Program-made: the position numbers and the translations under genes | Shown here: positions 23,218-36,058 of the stretch, one piece after another | How positions within the stretch are numbered: the stretch's first letter is position 1 | Layout: each line of letters starts with the position of its first letter | From: Paragonimus skrjabini miyazakii | Lineage: Eukaryota; Platyhelminthes; Trematoda; Plagiorchiida; Troglotrematidae | Length of the DNA stretch: 64,000 nucleotides | NCBI GenBank assembly: GCA_014338405.1 | Contig: JTDE01002865.1 | Span: forward strand, 1-64,000 | Direction of reading: 5' to 3' | The notes under the pieces: generated by a model | What the model saw: the letters and a program-made list of their open reading frames with translations, nothing else | Told to the model about the DNA's origin: nothing | Database searches by the model: none

Positions 23218-26200
23218 TCCCTCTTGAGGATTTTGATTGTACGATGGAAGTCGGGGATTGCCTTGCTGAGTTACCATTGGCCATCGTACATGTTGGTGGT
23301 GCTGTGTTGATGGTGGTAGTCACGAGTTCGATCTGAGGGAGACTGAACACTATCCCTCATGATCCCCGAAGGTACTTTCTTCTCGTTCAATGATGGTTCG
23401 ATGATACCCATGACCTCGCGTATCCAAGCATTCTTTCGGAGTTGGACTTCAAAACTAACGTTGTCCAACTTCCTCCGAATATGACCCAAAGATCGTGTGA
23501 CAAAATTGTTGCGATTATTCGGGGCTAAGATAGTTTAGTCATTATTGAAGCGTCAGTGTTTGGCTCCTTATCGTTGGTTTTATCGGCTTTTCATATCCAT
23601 GGCTTCTAAAACAGCATCAGTAAAACGAATGAAGTCTAGTGGCAGTCGGATTCCTTGTCGGGTAAGATTCTCGACTGGAGATCGTCCATCAAGTGCTCGC
23701 GGATTTGATGTTGCTTGATAGTGCATCTGAAATGTTTGCAACACTTCCATGGCCGTTAGTTCCCTCTGAACTGTTTGAGGAGCACGTTTGAACTTGTCCA
23801 CAAAACGCTCTGCCTGGCCACTAGACTGAGGGGATAAGGTGATGTATCAGGTGTAGGCGATTCCGTTCCGTTGACCGAATTCATAAAACATTGAGAAAGT
23901 AAACTGATTTCCGTCTTCATTAAGCAGCGTTTTGGACATCTGCATGGGCTGAACGTTCTCCGAAGTTGCAGGTTGGTTGATTCTGTGACAGCGATTGGAA
24001 TCAGGACAACCTCTGATTATTTGGAATGGCTGTCGACGGCAATCAGGATAATTCTTTATCCGGCCACTAGATCTCATTTTATGATACCACCAATTGTATT
24101 ATTTCGGTGAGTTACTTCAGAAACTATCTCGGCGTTGACCAGGAGTATTCGAGTGATTTCCGGGGACATTTAATTGGGCTGGGCTTTGAAGGACACTGCT
24201 GCAGTCACAGCCCCTTCTGGATCTGGCGTCTGCGAGCCAGTCAGGTATGAGAGGACATCGGCCTGTCCAATGCTGGTTGTTGACAAGGTCTTGTTCACCG
24301 TTGAAGACATTTGGCTGTGTAGACCGAGATATCTCTCTTTGACCAGATGACGGCGAGCAGCGATTTCTGATCTGTCAGTAGAGTGAAGTGGCGACCGAGC
24401 AGCATATTGTGTAAGCACTTCACTGCAAAGACGACGACGAGTGTTTTTTTTAGACCTGGCCGTAGTTCTGTGGGAGAGAGAGCGAACGGCATGCGCGGCT
24501 GCCTTTTAGGGGTCGTCAGGGTAAAGGTGTGAGATGACGGTTCCTACATCATCGCTGGAAGCATCTGATGCGATCAAGATTTGGATGTTGGAATCAAAAT
24601 GCGCCAGCAATTTATCGGAGTTAAGCATTGTCTTCAATTCGAATGGGTTCTGGCATTCGGTTGGTCAGTTCCAGTGATATCTTTATTCAACACTCTGTCC
24701 AAGGGTGCTGGAAGGCGGTGCATGGCAAGCAGAACGCGATTTAATGACTGGTGAGACCCGAGAGTGAACGTAGGATGGATGCGTCCGACGGCGGTGACAT
24801 GAATGACAGCCTGACTGTTGTTGGGATCTGGACGGTCGCCGTTGTGATCGTTGATGAAGCCAACGTGCTTGATTCGATGCGTGAAAAAATTGCACTTCTG
24901 ACGAATATAGAACACGTAGTTGGCTATACATCCAAGCGTGTGATGACAACGATATCGTTCAGATAAGCGGCTGCTTCCCGAACATCGGTCAGTGTCATAT
25001 CCATGATGTGATGGGAGACTGCTGGGGGAGTCCTCACACCAAACGGAAGACGCTGATACTGGAAAATACTGTGATGGGTATTGGTGGTTAACAGCTCCTT
25101 TGTTCGTTCTACACCTTCTACCTATGGATGGACGTCCTCTTGGTCTAGCTTCGAAAAGCACTACATGGTTCATTTTTGTGAATAAGTCATCGGGCAGAGA
25201 GCGATGATACTGATGCATATTCAGGACGACATTGAAACTTGTAAAAAAAGTCAGCACGGCTCCATTGAACTTCTTTACTAATGCAATTGGTGCAGCCCAA
25301 ACGGGATAGTTGACCGGTTTTAGGACACCAGCTTCCCGTAGACGATAAGGTTCGTTGTCCACGAAGGACAAGGCTACGTACAGTGCTGGACGTTTCGGCC
25401 GGATAACCAGTCACGTTTGGAAGTAGGTGGAAGACAGTCGTTGTGTTGGAGCAGCATCCCAAGCCTTCCTGGATGACTACGAGGTATTCCCAGTGAAGTT
25501 TGTAGACGATACCTGAAGAACTGGTGGTTTGATGCAATATGTTGGTGTCATCATCGGTTGGTCCACTGTTATCCTAACGGCTGCTGAGCGTTTCCAACTG
25601 GCTGATTTCGTCTATCCAGTCAAGTACCAGCATATCCAGCTCTGCTTAGTCGATGGGGTAGCAGCTGCCTGTAAAGTGAGCGTCGCAGAAGGAAACCTTG
25701 CTGGGTAGTTTGCCGGACAACTTTGTGGTGCCACCTTAGATGTCGTAGACATTGTAGATGGTTTGCTTCAAGGCAATTCGACCCAGTTTTTCTCATGTTC
25801 GCCTCGAAATATGTGTGATGTCTGGGACAATGTCAAGCGGAAACGCTATTGAGAGCCAGCGTAATTTACTTTCGTCTGGAAGCATATTGGACTAAGCTTG
25901 TGATAAGAATAGCGTTTGGCTGACGGATCAGCTTCTGGATTCACCAACATCTAGACTTCAATCTAGGCTATGATATCACTTGATTGTGTTCGCAGTAATG
26001 GTCGTCCATATGCTCCCATCGGTTGCACTTCCGGCACTTGTATTTATAAGTTAGACTCAAGCGCACATAATTCCAATCCCCGCGTTGCTACAGGGTTTTG
26101 GAGGCTTCCATGGCCTCTTCTGGTCGGTTGTCGGCAACTCATCAGGGTGAAGATAACCAGTGTACCGATTGGATACTCTGAAATGTTGAAGGCTTTGTCA

Positions 26201-26700
26201 AGTGCCCGATCATCGTGGCATCATCTTTGAAATTGACTAACCTCTGGCATTTGGCAGTGATCGTCTGAAGTGTCGTCTCAGTATCCTGTTACATCTCGTT
26301 CGAGATGCAAGTGCGAATGTTAGCCTCTGTCACTGATTGAAGACTACAGATGAAAATCAGCGTCTTGAATTGGTCATATGTCATAGAGGACAGCCTGAAA
26401 TGTTCGCATTCTGGATTGAAGTTTTGGGCATAAGTGACAAAATGTTCGTTGACTCCTGGCCAACTGAAAGCACTGGCCAGACACAGATGTTGAACAGGGA
26501 TGTTTTTCCACTGAAGAACACACTTAACCATGTCATTGAGGGAGACATCAGAAACTTTCTCTAGTAGAATGAAGTTGGTATAACGCTTGAGTTCCAGAGG
26601 ACCTCGTTTGCACAATGGCAACCGAAATTGTTGGGCATCATCGACAGTAACCAGCCCCATCTTGAATACGTCATCATGTTTTCGATACCGGATATCGAAG
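23218..26700 (-). mobile_element. Ty3/gypsy internal coding region (gag-pol), degenerate
   Basis: On the minus strand, from right to left, parts appear in canonical order. Gag (26660-26289) holds an EHFVTYAQNFNPECE block and an LSSMTYDQFKTLIFIC block. A zinc-knuckle-like CRKCNRWEHMDDHYC lies at about 26040-25990. Reverse transcriptase (about 25380-24640) has EAGVLKPVNYPVWAAPI, QYQRLPFGVRTPPA and YLND in place of YLDD. RNase H (24500-24290) has VVFAVKCLHNMLLGRHFTLL. Integrase (24080-23580) has GNQFTFSMFYEFGQRNGIA and EVLQTFQMHYQATSNPRA. A C-terminal piece (NAWIREVM) is at 23450-23330. Frameshifts and stops throughout make it inactive. It lies in intron 4 of the XPA-like gene, antisense to it. 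Confidence 0.92.
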
Positions 26701-26934
26701 TAAATCAGAGAGGATTGGTGAAAATGGGACTCTGATGTCCAGTTCCTAGTGAACTTGATCAGCGGGCACGACTGTGAGAGGCAGCGAAACCTGGTCGCTC
26801 AGGGTAGAAGATGTAAACCATCTTCAGATGTCTGCGTTCGATCGCTTGTACCGGGTGACACCAATGAGTAAGCAACCAGGAGGTTAGGAGGCGGGTATCT
26901 TGTAGTGATTGTCAAACCACCTCTTTTATTCCGT

Positions 26935-27525
26935 CCGTACATTCGCACAGACTTAGATGGTTAGGTCATGTATTAAGGATGCCAACTAGTCGTCTGCCAC
27001 ATCGAGTATTGTTTGCCGACGCTGCAGCCGACTGATGCAAGGTACGAGGTAGACAGGTGAAGACTTGGTGCAGGGAAATGAAATCGTTCACGAAGGGGTT
27101 GGTCGCTGTAGGTCGGGTTCGCCTCCCAGACTCGGGACCTTGCGACCCACAGAGTCGAGGGACTGGAGAAGTTAGGTGAGGTGACGGCTAATCGAATTCA
27201 GTGGCATGAATGTTGTAGTTGTTTGGCCGAGTTATCTGTGAAGTGAGCGCAGTTGATGACGCGGGGCAGTGAAAGCCGTAAGGAAGCTGTCTTGCTGGTG
27301 ACGCCTTACTTTCACTTACAACTCGATTGTTTGTTTGCAAGATGGGGGCGGTTTGATGCCGAGTGTTTGAATATAGACGAAGCTATTTTTAGTAGTTAGG
27401 TCCGTTCCCCTTCTTTTTTTCTGCTCTCTTCCTTTACAGGGTTTGCTTTCCTCTCTGGTTATGTGGCAGTTAAGAATCAGTATAAACCACTGACGCATTG
27501 CTGTCTATAGTGATGATGATGATGA
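26935..27525 (+). mobile_element. RTE-like retrotransposon 3' tail, nested in the gypsy leader
   Basis: The + strand encodes HRLRWLGHVLRMPTSRLPHR, then VLFADAAAD, a stop where Trp is expected, and VRGRQVKTWCREMKSF. This is the conserved C-terminal tail (RLRWLGHVLRM...W) found in trematode RTE-like reverse transcriptases. After the stop comes a 3' untranslated tail ending in a short (gat)n run at about 27512-27526, typical of RTE insertions. It sits between gag and the upstream LTR of the gypsy element and in opposite orientation to it, so it inserted later. Related copies are at 49868-50355 and 51603-51800. Confidence 0.85.
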
Positions 27526-27526
27526 C

Positions 27527-27707
27527 TGTGAAAGGGTGCCAGAAGCCACATTCTACGTAGTCAGTTTCTACGTCGTCGTCTCGATCAGCTCTAGTTGCGC
27601 CCCATCAGTTTTAACCTGTTGTTACTGCTAATTGACCGTCAGCGCTTCTGCAGTTATCGCCACTATGGATCTTTATAGTAACATATAAAACAGACTTCAT
27701 CACCAGT
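27527..27707 (-). mobile_element. Gypsy leader with a possible primer-binding site
   Basis: This is the piece of the gypsy element between the nested RTE tail and the upstream LTR. On the minus strand the LTR end (..gttataaca) is followed two bases later by tggtgatgaagtctg at about 27690-27705. A TGG start is what a tRNA primer-binding site would show, but I cannot name the tRNA. Confidence 0.4.
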
Positions 27708-27975
27708 TGTTATAACCTGAATGATAATGGACACGAACGCGAATAACTTGTACGGACAATGGGGAACGAATAACGCGAATAAAAACCCCTGCCGACTAGC
27801 CCGAACTCCGAAATACAGGGAGGATTAAAACATGTACAAAGCAAACTCTAGATAAGCAGCTTATTTGGCTGTCAAACGCTTTGCGAATTTACATGAAATA
27901 TTCATCTGTATTTATGAAAATAAATGACCCTGTGATCAAATAAACGCGTGAAGATACATTTGAATCCCATGCTGA
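27708..27975 (-). mobile_element. Upstream (5') LTR of the gypsy element, partial
   Basis: It aligns with 22888-23140: shared start tgttataac, shared blocks acgaacgcgaata, ggggaacgaataacg and ttgaatcccatgctgatc. The match breaks at about 27975, before the LTR's other end. A weak resumption may occur at 28459-28525. Confidence 0.75.
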
Positions 27976-28876
27976 TCCACAGAGAACAACACGAGACCGC
28001 AAGTTCAAACACTTATACCTTTGCAGCGATCGGCTACATTTTCAGACATTACTCTATGCGTCGTCTTCGAACGGGCCAAATTAACCGGACTGCATCGTGC
28101 TGTAAGTGCGCATCGTCCCACGCTTTGAGTTGCGTTGTCAAGCATTGAATGGCTTCGCCGTATGCGGTCAGTAGGAAGTATAGCTATCTCGAACTATTTA
28201 CAACATCTGGCAAGATTACATATATCACGTTCTGCTTGATGGCGGACATTTCTTTATTCCCCTACGGTGTCCACTACAAAGAGAAAGTACTCTATTGTAT
28301 AGTTAAGCCGAAAGTGAAATGATGTTCGTCGATTAGCAGTCTGAGCAATTTCCAAAGAAGATACCCCCAATTGAAGACGAACTGTTTGACTGAACCGTGA
28401 CGTAATGCCCTCAAATATTTTCCTGATTTTTTCTTACCTTTGTAAAAGTGTTACGTGTTCTCGGTAAAAAGTTATTGGTGGACTCTCGTTCTTCATCTCG
28501 TGGGGTATACTAAACTACCCCCAGACTTTTTCTTTGGCTATTTGGAAGTGTCCTGATTTTCGGGTTTCAGGTTGACGAATTCACAAGTGTCAACTGGGGA
28601 TCATCGTACTCTGATTAACCTAACTTACTTATCTGGTTTGTTTGCCCAACATTCACCGTTCAAAATTCTGAACTCATCCGACAGTAATATTCTTCAGGTT
28701 GACGGTCAGTTCGTTGAGGCTTTTATTTGATTTATTTTGAACTGTGTTTGTTGAGGGGTAAAACAAAATTATGGCACAATCCTTAGAAATAAAACTGTGC
28801 TAGAATTAACTTAAGTTGGTGTGATTGGAATTGGGGGGAAAACAAGTCGTAACAAATTGTCAACAATACACTTCAG

Positions 28877-29067
28877 TGTACGATTTTCACCAGCTTGCTA
28901 AAGTCTCACGTCGAGCTATGATGAACAACGAGACATGCGCAATCTGGTCACCGAACCTTCAGATGGATTGTACACCAGTGGAACGCTGCGATCCGTTGCA
29001 TGAAGTGCAACGGATTCAACGTCAGTTGAATCGTGAGGAAACATCCGATTTGACGATTATCCTATAA
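28877..29067 (+). CDS. Proposed terminal exon of the XPA-like gene
   Basis: An acceptor (tacacttcag|TG) at 28876/28877 opens a frame that supplies exactly the two bases needed after exon 4 (G+TG = Val) and runs 62 codons to TAA at 29065. The sequence begins VYDFHQLAKVSRRAMMNNE, with a loose resemblance to the human FDKKVKELRRAVRSS segment. It then diverges and lacks the Cx2C-containing end of human XPA. With it the five exons total 936 nt, a multiple of three, giving 311 residues. Codon use looks protein-like. The alternative is an exon of an unrelated + strand gene. I mark it as inference from phase and position. Confidence 0.45.
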
Positions 29068-29069
29068 CC

Positions 29070-30580
29070 AAGCGTGAGCGACACGATGTGTTCATTAGGT
29101 GACCGTTTGCGCGTGTGCACCTGTTCGTGCACATTCGCCACCGTGCTTGGCAGACTGTTTATGAGGCCTAGAGCCACCCGGCGGCTCGTCAAGACGAGCA
29201 GTCATATATTTGGAGCAGATCTTTCTCTGTACCACTGTCATCTACGCACACGATGGTGAGTTCGACTGACTCACCGTACGTCGCAGCATTCTGCAATGAT
29301 TTGCGCACACTACTGCAGGGTGTTCGGTCGGCAGGTCTGTGCACCTATGCTGTGTATGTGATTGACTGAGCGACTACCGATACACATGGTAGTCCATGGG
29401 CGTCCGTCCAGTTAACTGTGAATTGACTTGCACTAACGTGGCACTGACAAAAGATATTTATGATAGAATAAGCCAGCGCCATCTCTCAAACAAGTATGAC
29501 GTCAGTAGGAGGCGGTTATGTAAATTATTTTCGCCATTCACAGAGCTTCCACGGTGCTAAGGTAGAGAAAACGTCTGCAGACTCATACCGTGGACCTTAC
29601 CGCTGACAACGTCCTTTGATAGTGGTTCGTATGTGATCGCTTCACAAATGCGGTCCAATATCACGAGGAAAGGTGCTTCTGCACACTGGGGAGCCACGGA
29701 TGAGACTTCAAAGTGTCAACTTGTTGATTGGAGGGGTTCCGCGCTAAGCATGATATTTTTGTGGGAAATTAAGCGGCGAAGATGCAGAACTCAACGCTAT
29801 AAACGCAACATGATAAACGTTGCATGTACCAGGGTTTGGGCGTGCATGTGCTCTTTCGAACTGTTTTCAACATAGGGCGTAAAAAGTTTGCGGACAAGAA
29901 TGCCAAGGTGGAAAATGTACGTTGGATTCTATTTGCTTCTCTAATAGCGCCATCTTGGTCGGAACAATGAGGTGGCGTTACTGTCAATTTACAGGTTACG
30001 TTTAGTATATCGTAACACGATTAGGAGCACAAAACGTTTATTGGATCCAGACACCGTACGTACGTGACAAAATCAATAACAGCTCATAACAACTAGACAG
30101 TAGTCAACCGAGGATGTTCGTCGCCCGACTGTTCGGTTGCTCAAGCAACGAGAATCAAGAGAACGTGGCGTACAGAGTAATGCACAGTTAGTAGCATCCG
30201 TTTCCGCACTAGCGGTCACAGTCACCGAAGCCACACAGCATAAATGGTTTATTCTGCATCACTTGTGGTTTTATTCACTCACCGCTCATCCAGTGTAAAC
30301 CCGAAAGAACAAGAGCAGGAGGCGTGTGAGTGGAGACCTTTGTGGTCCAATAGGCCAATGCTGATCAACCAGGTAGTAGGCTGTTATAACATTGAAATTC
30401 TTATCTCTCAGAATCCAAAAAAAAAACGCCAATACGAAGGTCTTAGCTCGGAAGAAAGCTATTAAAAATGTGAGACAATAAGTAACCCAAAATAGTAGTA
30501 CATATTATTACACTTTGGACAATATGAGAAAGAAAAAATCACAATTTAAGTTTGAACCGAAAAACAAACAAAATATTATA
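29070..30580. other. Stretch after the proposed XPA stop, nothing certain
   Basis: The first 300 bases are richer in short open frames than their surroundings, including a + frame starting at the ATG of 29253 (SSTDSPYVAAFCNDLRTLL) that ends at a TGA near 29367. I do not recognise a product. The rest holds nothing I can support. Confidence 0.3.
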
Positions 30581-30584
30581 TATC

Positions 30585-30722
30585 CTTACCACTGCTGGGA
30601 CTAGAACTCCGGCCACGCTTTCATGAGGCCGACTGGAAAGTCTATGGGAATGCGACAGCTGCGATCGATTGTGGGCGATTTTCAATCTTTATAGAAACCA
30701 AAATCCCCTACTACTCATCAGT
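30585..30722 (+). repeat. Hammerhead-associated repeat family, copy 1, rearranged
   Basis: The right part (30628-30722) shares gaaagtctatgggaatgcg and the tail actactca with 54917-55012, same orientation. The left part (30585-30617) is instead the reverse complement of 54833-54867 (cgtggccggagttc block). This copy therefore carries one inverted arm and lacks the hammerhead-like core found in the other two copies. Confidence 0.55.
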
Positions 30723-30724
30723 AA

Positions 30725-33700
30725 ACAAAATATTCATCGTACACTGTATCAACAGAGCTGAAGAAAAGATAAGGTGGAAGGCCATAATGATCCACGTTTC
30801 TGCAAAAGAGAGCGGATGATTTAGAAAATGACGGGATCGTTGATTGGTACGACCGAGAAAATACATAACTGACAAATTATTGGCGTCTGATGTACTCGTC
30901 GTCTCTTCGTTGATGGTATGCCATGGATACGTCGAGACAGCCACGCATTCGCGGCCGCATTCTTTAAAACGCCCTATGGTTATGCCACTACGATCTGTAG
31001 CACCTGTATTTCCTTCGCCTACCACGCACTTGCATCCAGGGTCGTCGCTCGTTGAACCTTTAGACACTCGTCCGGGTCGTACTCTTCCAGACTGTCCGGT
31101 TCAAGACAAAATCCTCCTATGATCTAATATCGACGATACAACGCGAAAGACTTGCTTGGATAATATCCCATTATCTCAAACTCTAACTAGCAGTGTTTCG
31201 CTTTTCTGCCTCCAACTATGTGCACAGCAGCTGTTTTTCGACAGCATGTAAATGGACTGTGGATTTATAGGATAATATCACTCTTTGTTTGGCAGCTTTC
31301 CATGCACAAAGTTCGTCCGAACCGACGCTAGCTTTTTTCACACTCTTCTGAGCACGGATTATAAGCAAACAGTCTGAGCAGTTGGTCGTCTCTGTTTGAC
31401 TACTGTCGTTTCTTTGGGTAGATGGATGATGTGATCTTGAACCTTTACCCTTGCGTGTCAGTTTATCCGCTAGGTACAGCCCCAAATGCCGCCGATTGTG
31501 GTGATTGTACACGAAATGTTCTCAAGTGTTCCTATTTCAATGTTTACTACTCAGGCTAACAAACTAGTAGTCTTGTGTCTTAATTTCTGTTGTCTATGAC
31601 TTAAAATAAGTCCCGATATCGCACGCTAGAGTGAATGGTCGTTTAAATTGTTGAGTCCATTTCCTCGCTACTGATTATCTTTTTCAGTTGAAACGCCATA
31701 TTTTTAATGCTGTATTAAATAAGAATGTCATTTGGTTATTTCTAGTTGTTCAGATAGAGGAGTGGGTCGAGCCAACGCCCCAACTACAGCGGAGAATAAT
31801 ATTGTTCACTGTCCGTTGGGGGCTGGTGACTTGTGTACTGGTTCTTAAACTGTGTGGATGAAGCCTAATCGTTTAAGCTGTTCAGCGGGAACGGTAATAG
31901 TTAGCCTTCTCTAACGATCTCGGTGATGGTTGCTTGTGCTATTGTTTGAACCACACCTAATGAGGCTTGTAAGACCGATCATTGTCGATCTTCTGAATTC
32001 TTTGAGGAGGCGATCGTCAATTAGCACGAACGTCTCCCGAATAGTGTTCGCTTGTAGTGGTTTGTTCGTTCGGCTCAGTGATCTCGATCTCTTGGGAAGT
32101 TTGGAATCAGCGGTTTTTAGCTATCCTGGGCGAACAACTAACGGTTGACCAACCTGTTTACAGCCCTTAGCATAAGTTCTTGTTATCCTGCTTTGAGGAA
32201 CAAAAGGTAATGAGTAATTCTTCCTCTGCATTCGAGACACACATCGCTTGTAGACGTTCTCTGTATCTTTGACTGTTCAGCGATATCTAATATGCCAACA
32301 GTTCTGAGATACTGCCGTGAATTTCTGAATTTCACGTACATTGGCATTGCTTACATAGCGTTTTACCTTTAACATTGCGATGATTTTTCTGGCCGCACCA
32401 CTCGTGAGCTGTTTATTCGTGGACAGTTGTTCTTGCAGACCGTTTACCATGGCAACTCGATCGGGGTTGATATATCAGTTATCTCATTATTTCTCCCGTT
32501 CTTCTGGCACATTGTGTTTAACAACTGTCCTGTTTTTTCATCACCGTTTTAGAATTGAAGGTCCAAACTCGAAGCAGTCTGTTTATGAAAACTCACGCAA
32601 CACATCAACATAATTTTGGCCCGGAGACCTATGACGAAGCGAATGATGTGTACGTGAAACGTTGTACGGATTGTGAATATGTGACCACATTTGAGAAACT
32701 TTGAGACTGCCCGCTTGCTACTTGTCTGTACATATGTGGGTTCGCCTGATGTTGACGTACTTATTGGGTGCTTGTCATGCATCCTTTCAACTTGTACAGA
32801 TCTAATAGATTATCAATTTCATATACTGTTTTGTTTTACTCATAGCCGAGTGTTTTCAGTGACAACCACATTGTGTCAATGCAACTGTTCCACGTCGTCA
32901 GTGCTGGTGAAAAATACACTGCATACAGTCGGCTATCCTTCCTAAATTCCGATGAATAGACATCCGTGGTGACTGCGTCAGCCAGTAGTTGAACCCTAAA
33001 AGCGGTGTGTTTTCATCGGCTGGGTGCTTACGTGTCTATAAATGTTAGGGCGGCTATAAACCAGAATGTTCAGATCATACGCTTGACAAAATATGTATTT
33101 TTTGTTTGCAGCAACACGAATAAATAAACACTAACCAGACGCCAGCAGGATATAATTGAGCCCCGCTAAAACGTTAGTTTAAATCTGATGGATATACACT
33201 TCATTTATCTGTAAGTATACTCAAATACTTTACTACTTGTGTAAGCCGTAACACTAACTTATCGATTTTGATGGCTGATCACACGATCTGGACGACGTAG
33301 TGTGAAACATTTAGCTTTTTAAGGGACATCTGTTTCTCCGTGTAACCACGTTCTTGCAATATAATCACTCCCATTTGTTCACATTCAGAAAACGAACGAG
33401 GTCATTTCAATCGAGCCATTTGTTTGAGATTATTCCATGTACCAGTGAAACTAGCGTCCGTGTTGATCTTTCGAAATTACCCACAAATAAGGCTCCTAGG
33501 GCCAAATAAATCGTCCCCAGTTGTTTGTACACATTACACGGATGTACTATCTCAACGCTAGGCTGTTTTGTTCATGCGGTGTCCTTGCTGACAAATTCGC
33601 TGGAGAACAGCTTGGATAGCTCCAATTCCTTGAAAGGGTTATTCCAAAGCACGTCCAGAAAACTGCGCCCCTGTAGAGTTCACACTGTTTAAGTAACTTA

Positions 33701-36055
33701 TGCGAGCAAGGGTAGGTATCTAATCGACGGTTAATTTTGTCCTCGGCATCGATGTTCAAGATAGAGACGGAATACTGCGGTTGATCTCGTCCAACTCATT
33801 GTATCAACACTGGATAAAGGACATAAGGCCATATGCCTGTGGTTTGCGGACTACTGTAGTCTTCAATTTTTTGTACCGAACACCATATTAACTGTTACAG
33901 GGCGAGGGTACCGAACCAAGCTTACCTAGTCTATTGAGTATTCACGTCAACTAGATAATAAAATACACGTGCTTCATCGAGGCTTTATCTTCTCACCTGG
34001 CGACTAACCGTGGTGTATCTGAAGGAGCTGTCCTGTCACCTTTTCTACCCTCTGCTAACGTAGGAGAAATGCCGTAACCAGTAAAAGCATTGTTTTTCAA
34101 TGTTTCGGAAGGAGTGGACAGACATGGGCATCGTGATCTTAAACTCATCTCTCTACGGGTCCGAAAGTGGCACAAGGATTATCGTTCAGAACTGTTCGAT
34201 TCTACGCAACTCGACCAGTCGACATGACGGAAAGGTGCATGAATGCAGTACGAACAACGGACTTCTTATTGCTGTCAAAGTAGGGCCGAGAGTTCTTTGG
34301 GGTTAAACAGATTCGTTTTGGAAGCTTCTTGTTTTATAGTATCCTTAGGATGTTTCTACCTGCTAGTAACGCTCCAATTTGTCTGTTAACGCACTTAAGG
34401 CGAAAGGTCTGGCCTTTATCGACCGATCATAAAACCGACTTTCTTATCTGATACTAGCGTCGCTCACTCAGTTTCAAATCGTACATCGCCTGACTGCCAG
34501 CCCTGTTGCTCGAGCCAACTCCGAGGCTAGTTTGATTGGCCATTTTCCCATTCATTATTCGACTCTCATCGATCGGCCCAGTTGACCTGACGCACCCATT
34601 GGTCCGCAAAGCACTGCAGCCGTGACTTGGAATGTTACGTCAACCGGAGCCGATTGTCACTAACTCGAGCACCCTGGCTGTTCCAGTGGTTCAACACCCA
34701 ATCGGCTGTCATCACTGCGTTGTCGTGCCTGGCGAGGAAATTGTCTATTGAATGAGAGAGTGGGTTGACTTCCACACAGACGTGTGGAAGCCACTGTGTA
34801 GCTAGCACGGTTCTCTTCTGTAGCGCATTCCCAGCCTACATGTACACGTTAGGCGTAAGATCTGGGCACATCGTCTAAATTTACCAACGTGTTTCGCTTT
34901 GCAATAATCTGTTGCAGTACTGACCTAAACTTACTGGTTATGCAAGGTTAACTTAGAATATTTCGCTGTCTCAATACACGATTTATTATCCTTGATTATA
35001 TACGAAGGTCACGTGATTGAATTTCGGTCTGCTGTCCCACGTTTGACTCCGAACGATAGTGGACTCAAGTGTTTAGTACGGATACCGACACATTAAGGTA
35101 TCGTTGTCACCTTGAGTACCCAGTTCGTATTCGCTTGGTTAGGGCAATTCCCTCAACGTTATTGCAATCAAACAAGATCAGATTGATTGACAATTTGAAT
35201 TTCGTAACTTGCGTCTGCTTAACCAACGTAAGTGTGTATAGCGAGTATTTAAAACAGATCCTCTCACTAAGGTATGTATCATACTTTGTAAGCGTCCTCT
35301 CAGGTGTTACGGTTTACCGTGGAATTAAATCAGCGATCTTAATCTGTGGGATCTTCGATATCCGTTTTTCACCGTAATTTCTCACTACTCATTAGTAACG
35401 TGCTGAACAGTCGACGTTTTGTGGCAGGTCAGATGAAGTCGAAAAATGCTTTGGTGCGCCCGACAGGTGAATTTCCGGTTAATTGTTCTATTAGAAACGA
35501 AGTAGGGTCAAATCGTTTGAATGATATTCACGGCTTACCAGACACATCGCGGCTTGTTGCTTGTGCTTAACTATAAAAAAATCCGTTCTGTTTTTGAGGC
35601 CAGATGTCCTCGATAACAGAAGTGATTCTTCAGCATAGATATTTTGTGTTTTTAAAAAATTACTCCATCCATGTGTGATTACGTCCATTTAAGATAGATG
35701 CCGGAACAGCTACTGTCGAAAATAGCGATTGCGGTAACAGATTGTTTACCACAATAGGATTTTTGTTTGAATGCAACAGTTCAGTAATGGTTGTGAAGTT
35801 CGACTTGTGACTAAAATAATAAATCACATTCGGAAACTTTAGTTTTATTCAATGCTTCCAATTGATTTTATAATTCTGAATGCTGCGGATTTTCATGTAC
35901 CGCTCCACTGTCGTCTACATACTTCTAGCTGAACGTCACAAACTCACGTTTAGTTCATGTAGCTCCTAAATTAACTCTCGACATATGTAGAGCTACAGTA
36001 ATTTAGCAGGTAGATGATGAGAAATTTACATCCGCTTGTTGCATGTTCTGTTTCA
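30725..36055. other. Long stretch without recognisable genes
   Basis: Several open frames of 60-118 codons occur, the longest at 31067-30711 on the minus strand, but none resembles a known family and no coding-exon borders support them. One strong inverted repeat lies at 34769-34790. I see no other structure. Confidence 0.4.
34769..34790. other. Perfect 9-bp hairpin
   Basis: The arms cttccacac and gtgtggaag are perfectly complementary with a 4-base loop (agac). No gene or repeat border is visible nearby, so its role is unknown. Confidence 0.6.
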
Positions 36056-36058
36056 ACA

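Noticed and set aside
30711..31122. 118-codon minus frame overlapping a 92-codon plus frame
   Set aside because: Two strands open over the same bases and no family resemblance; likely chance or an unidentified repeat.
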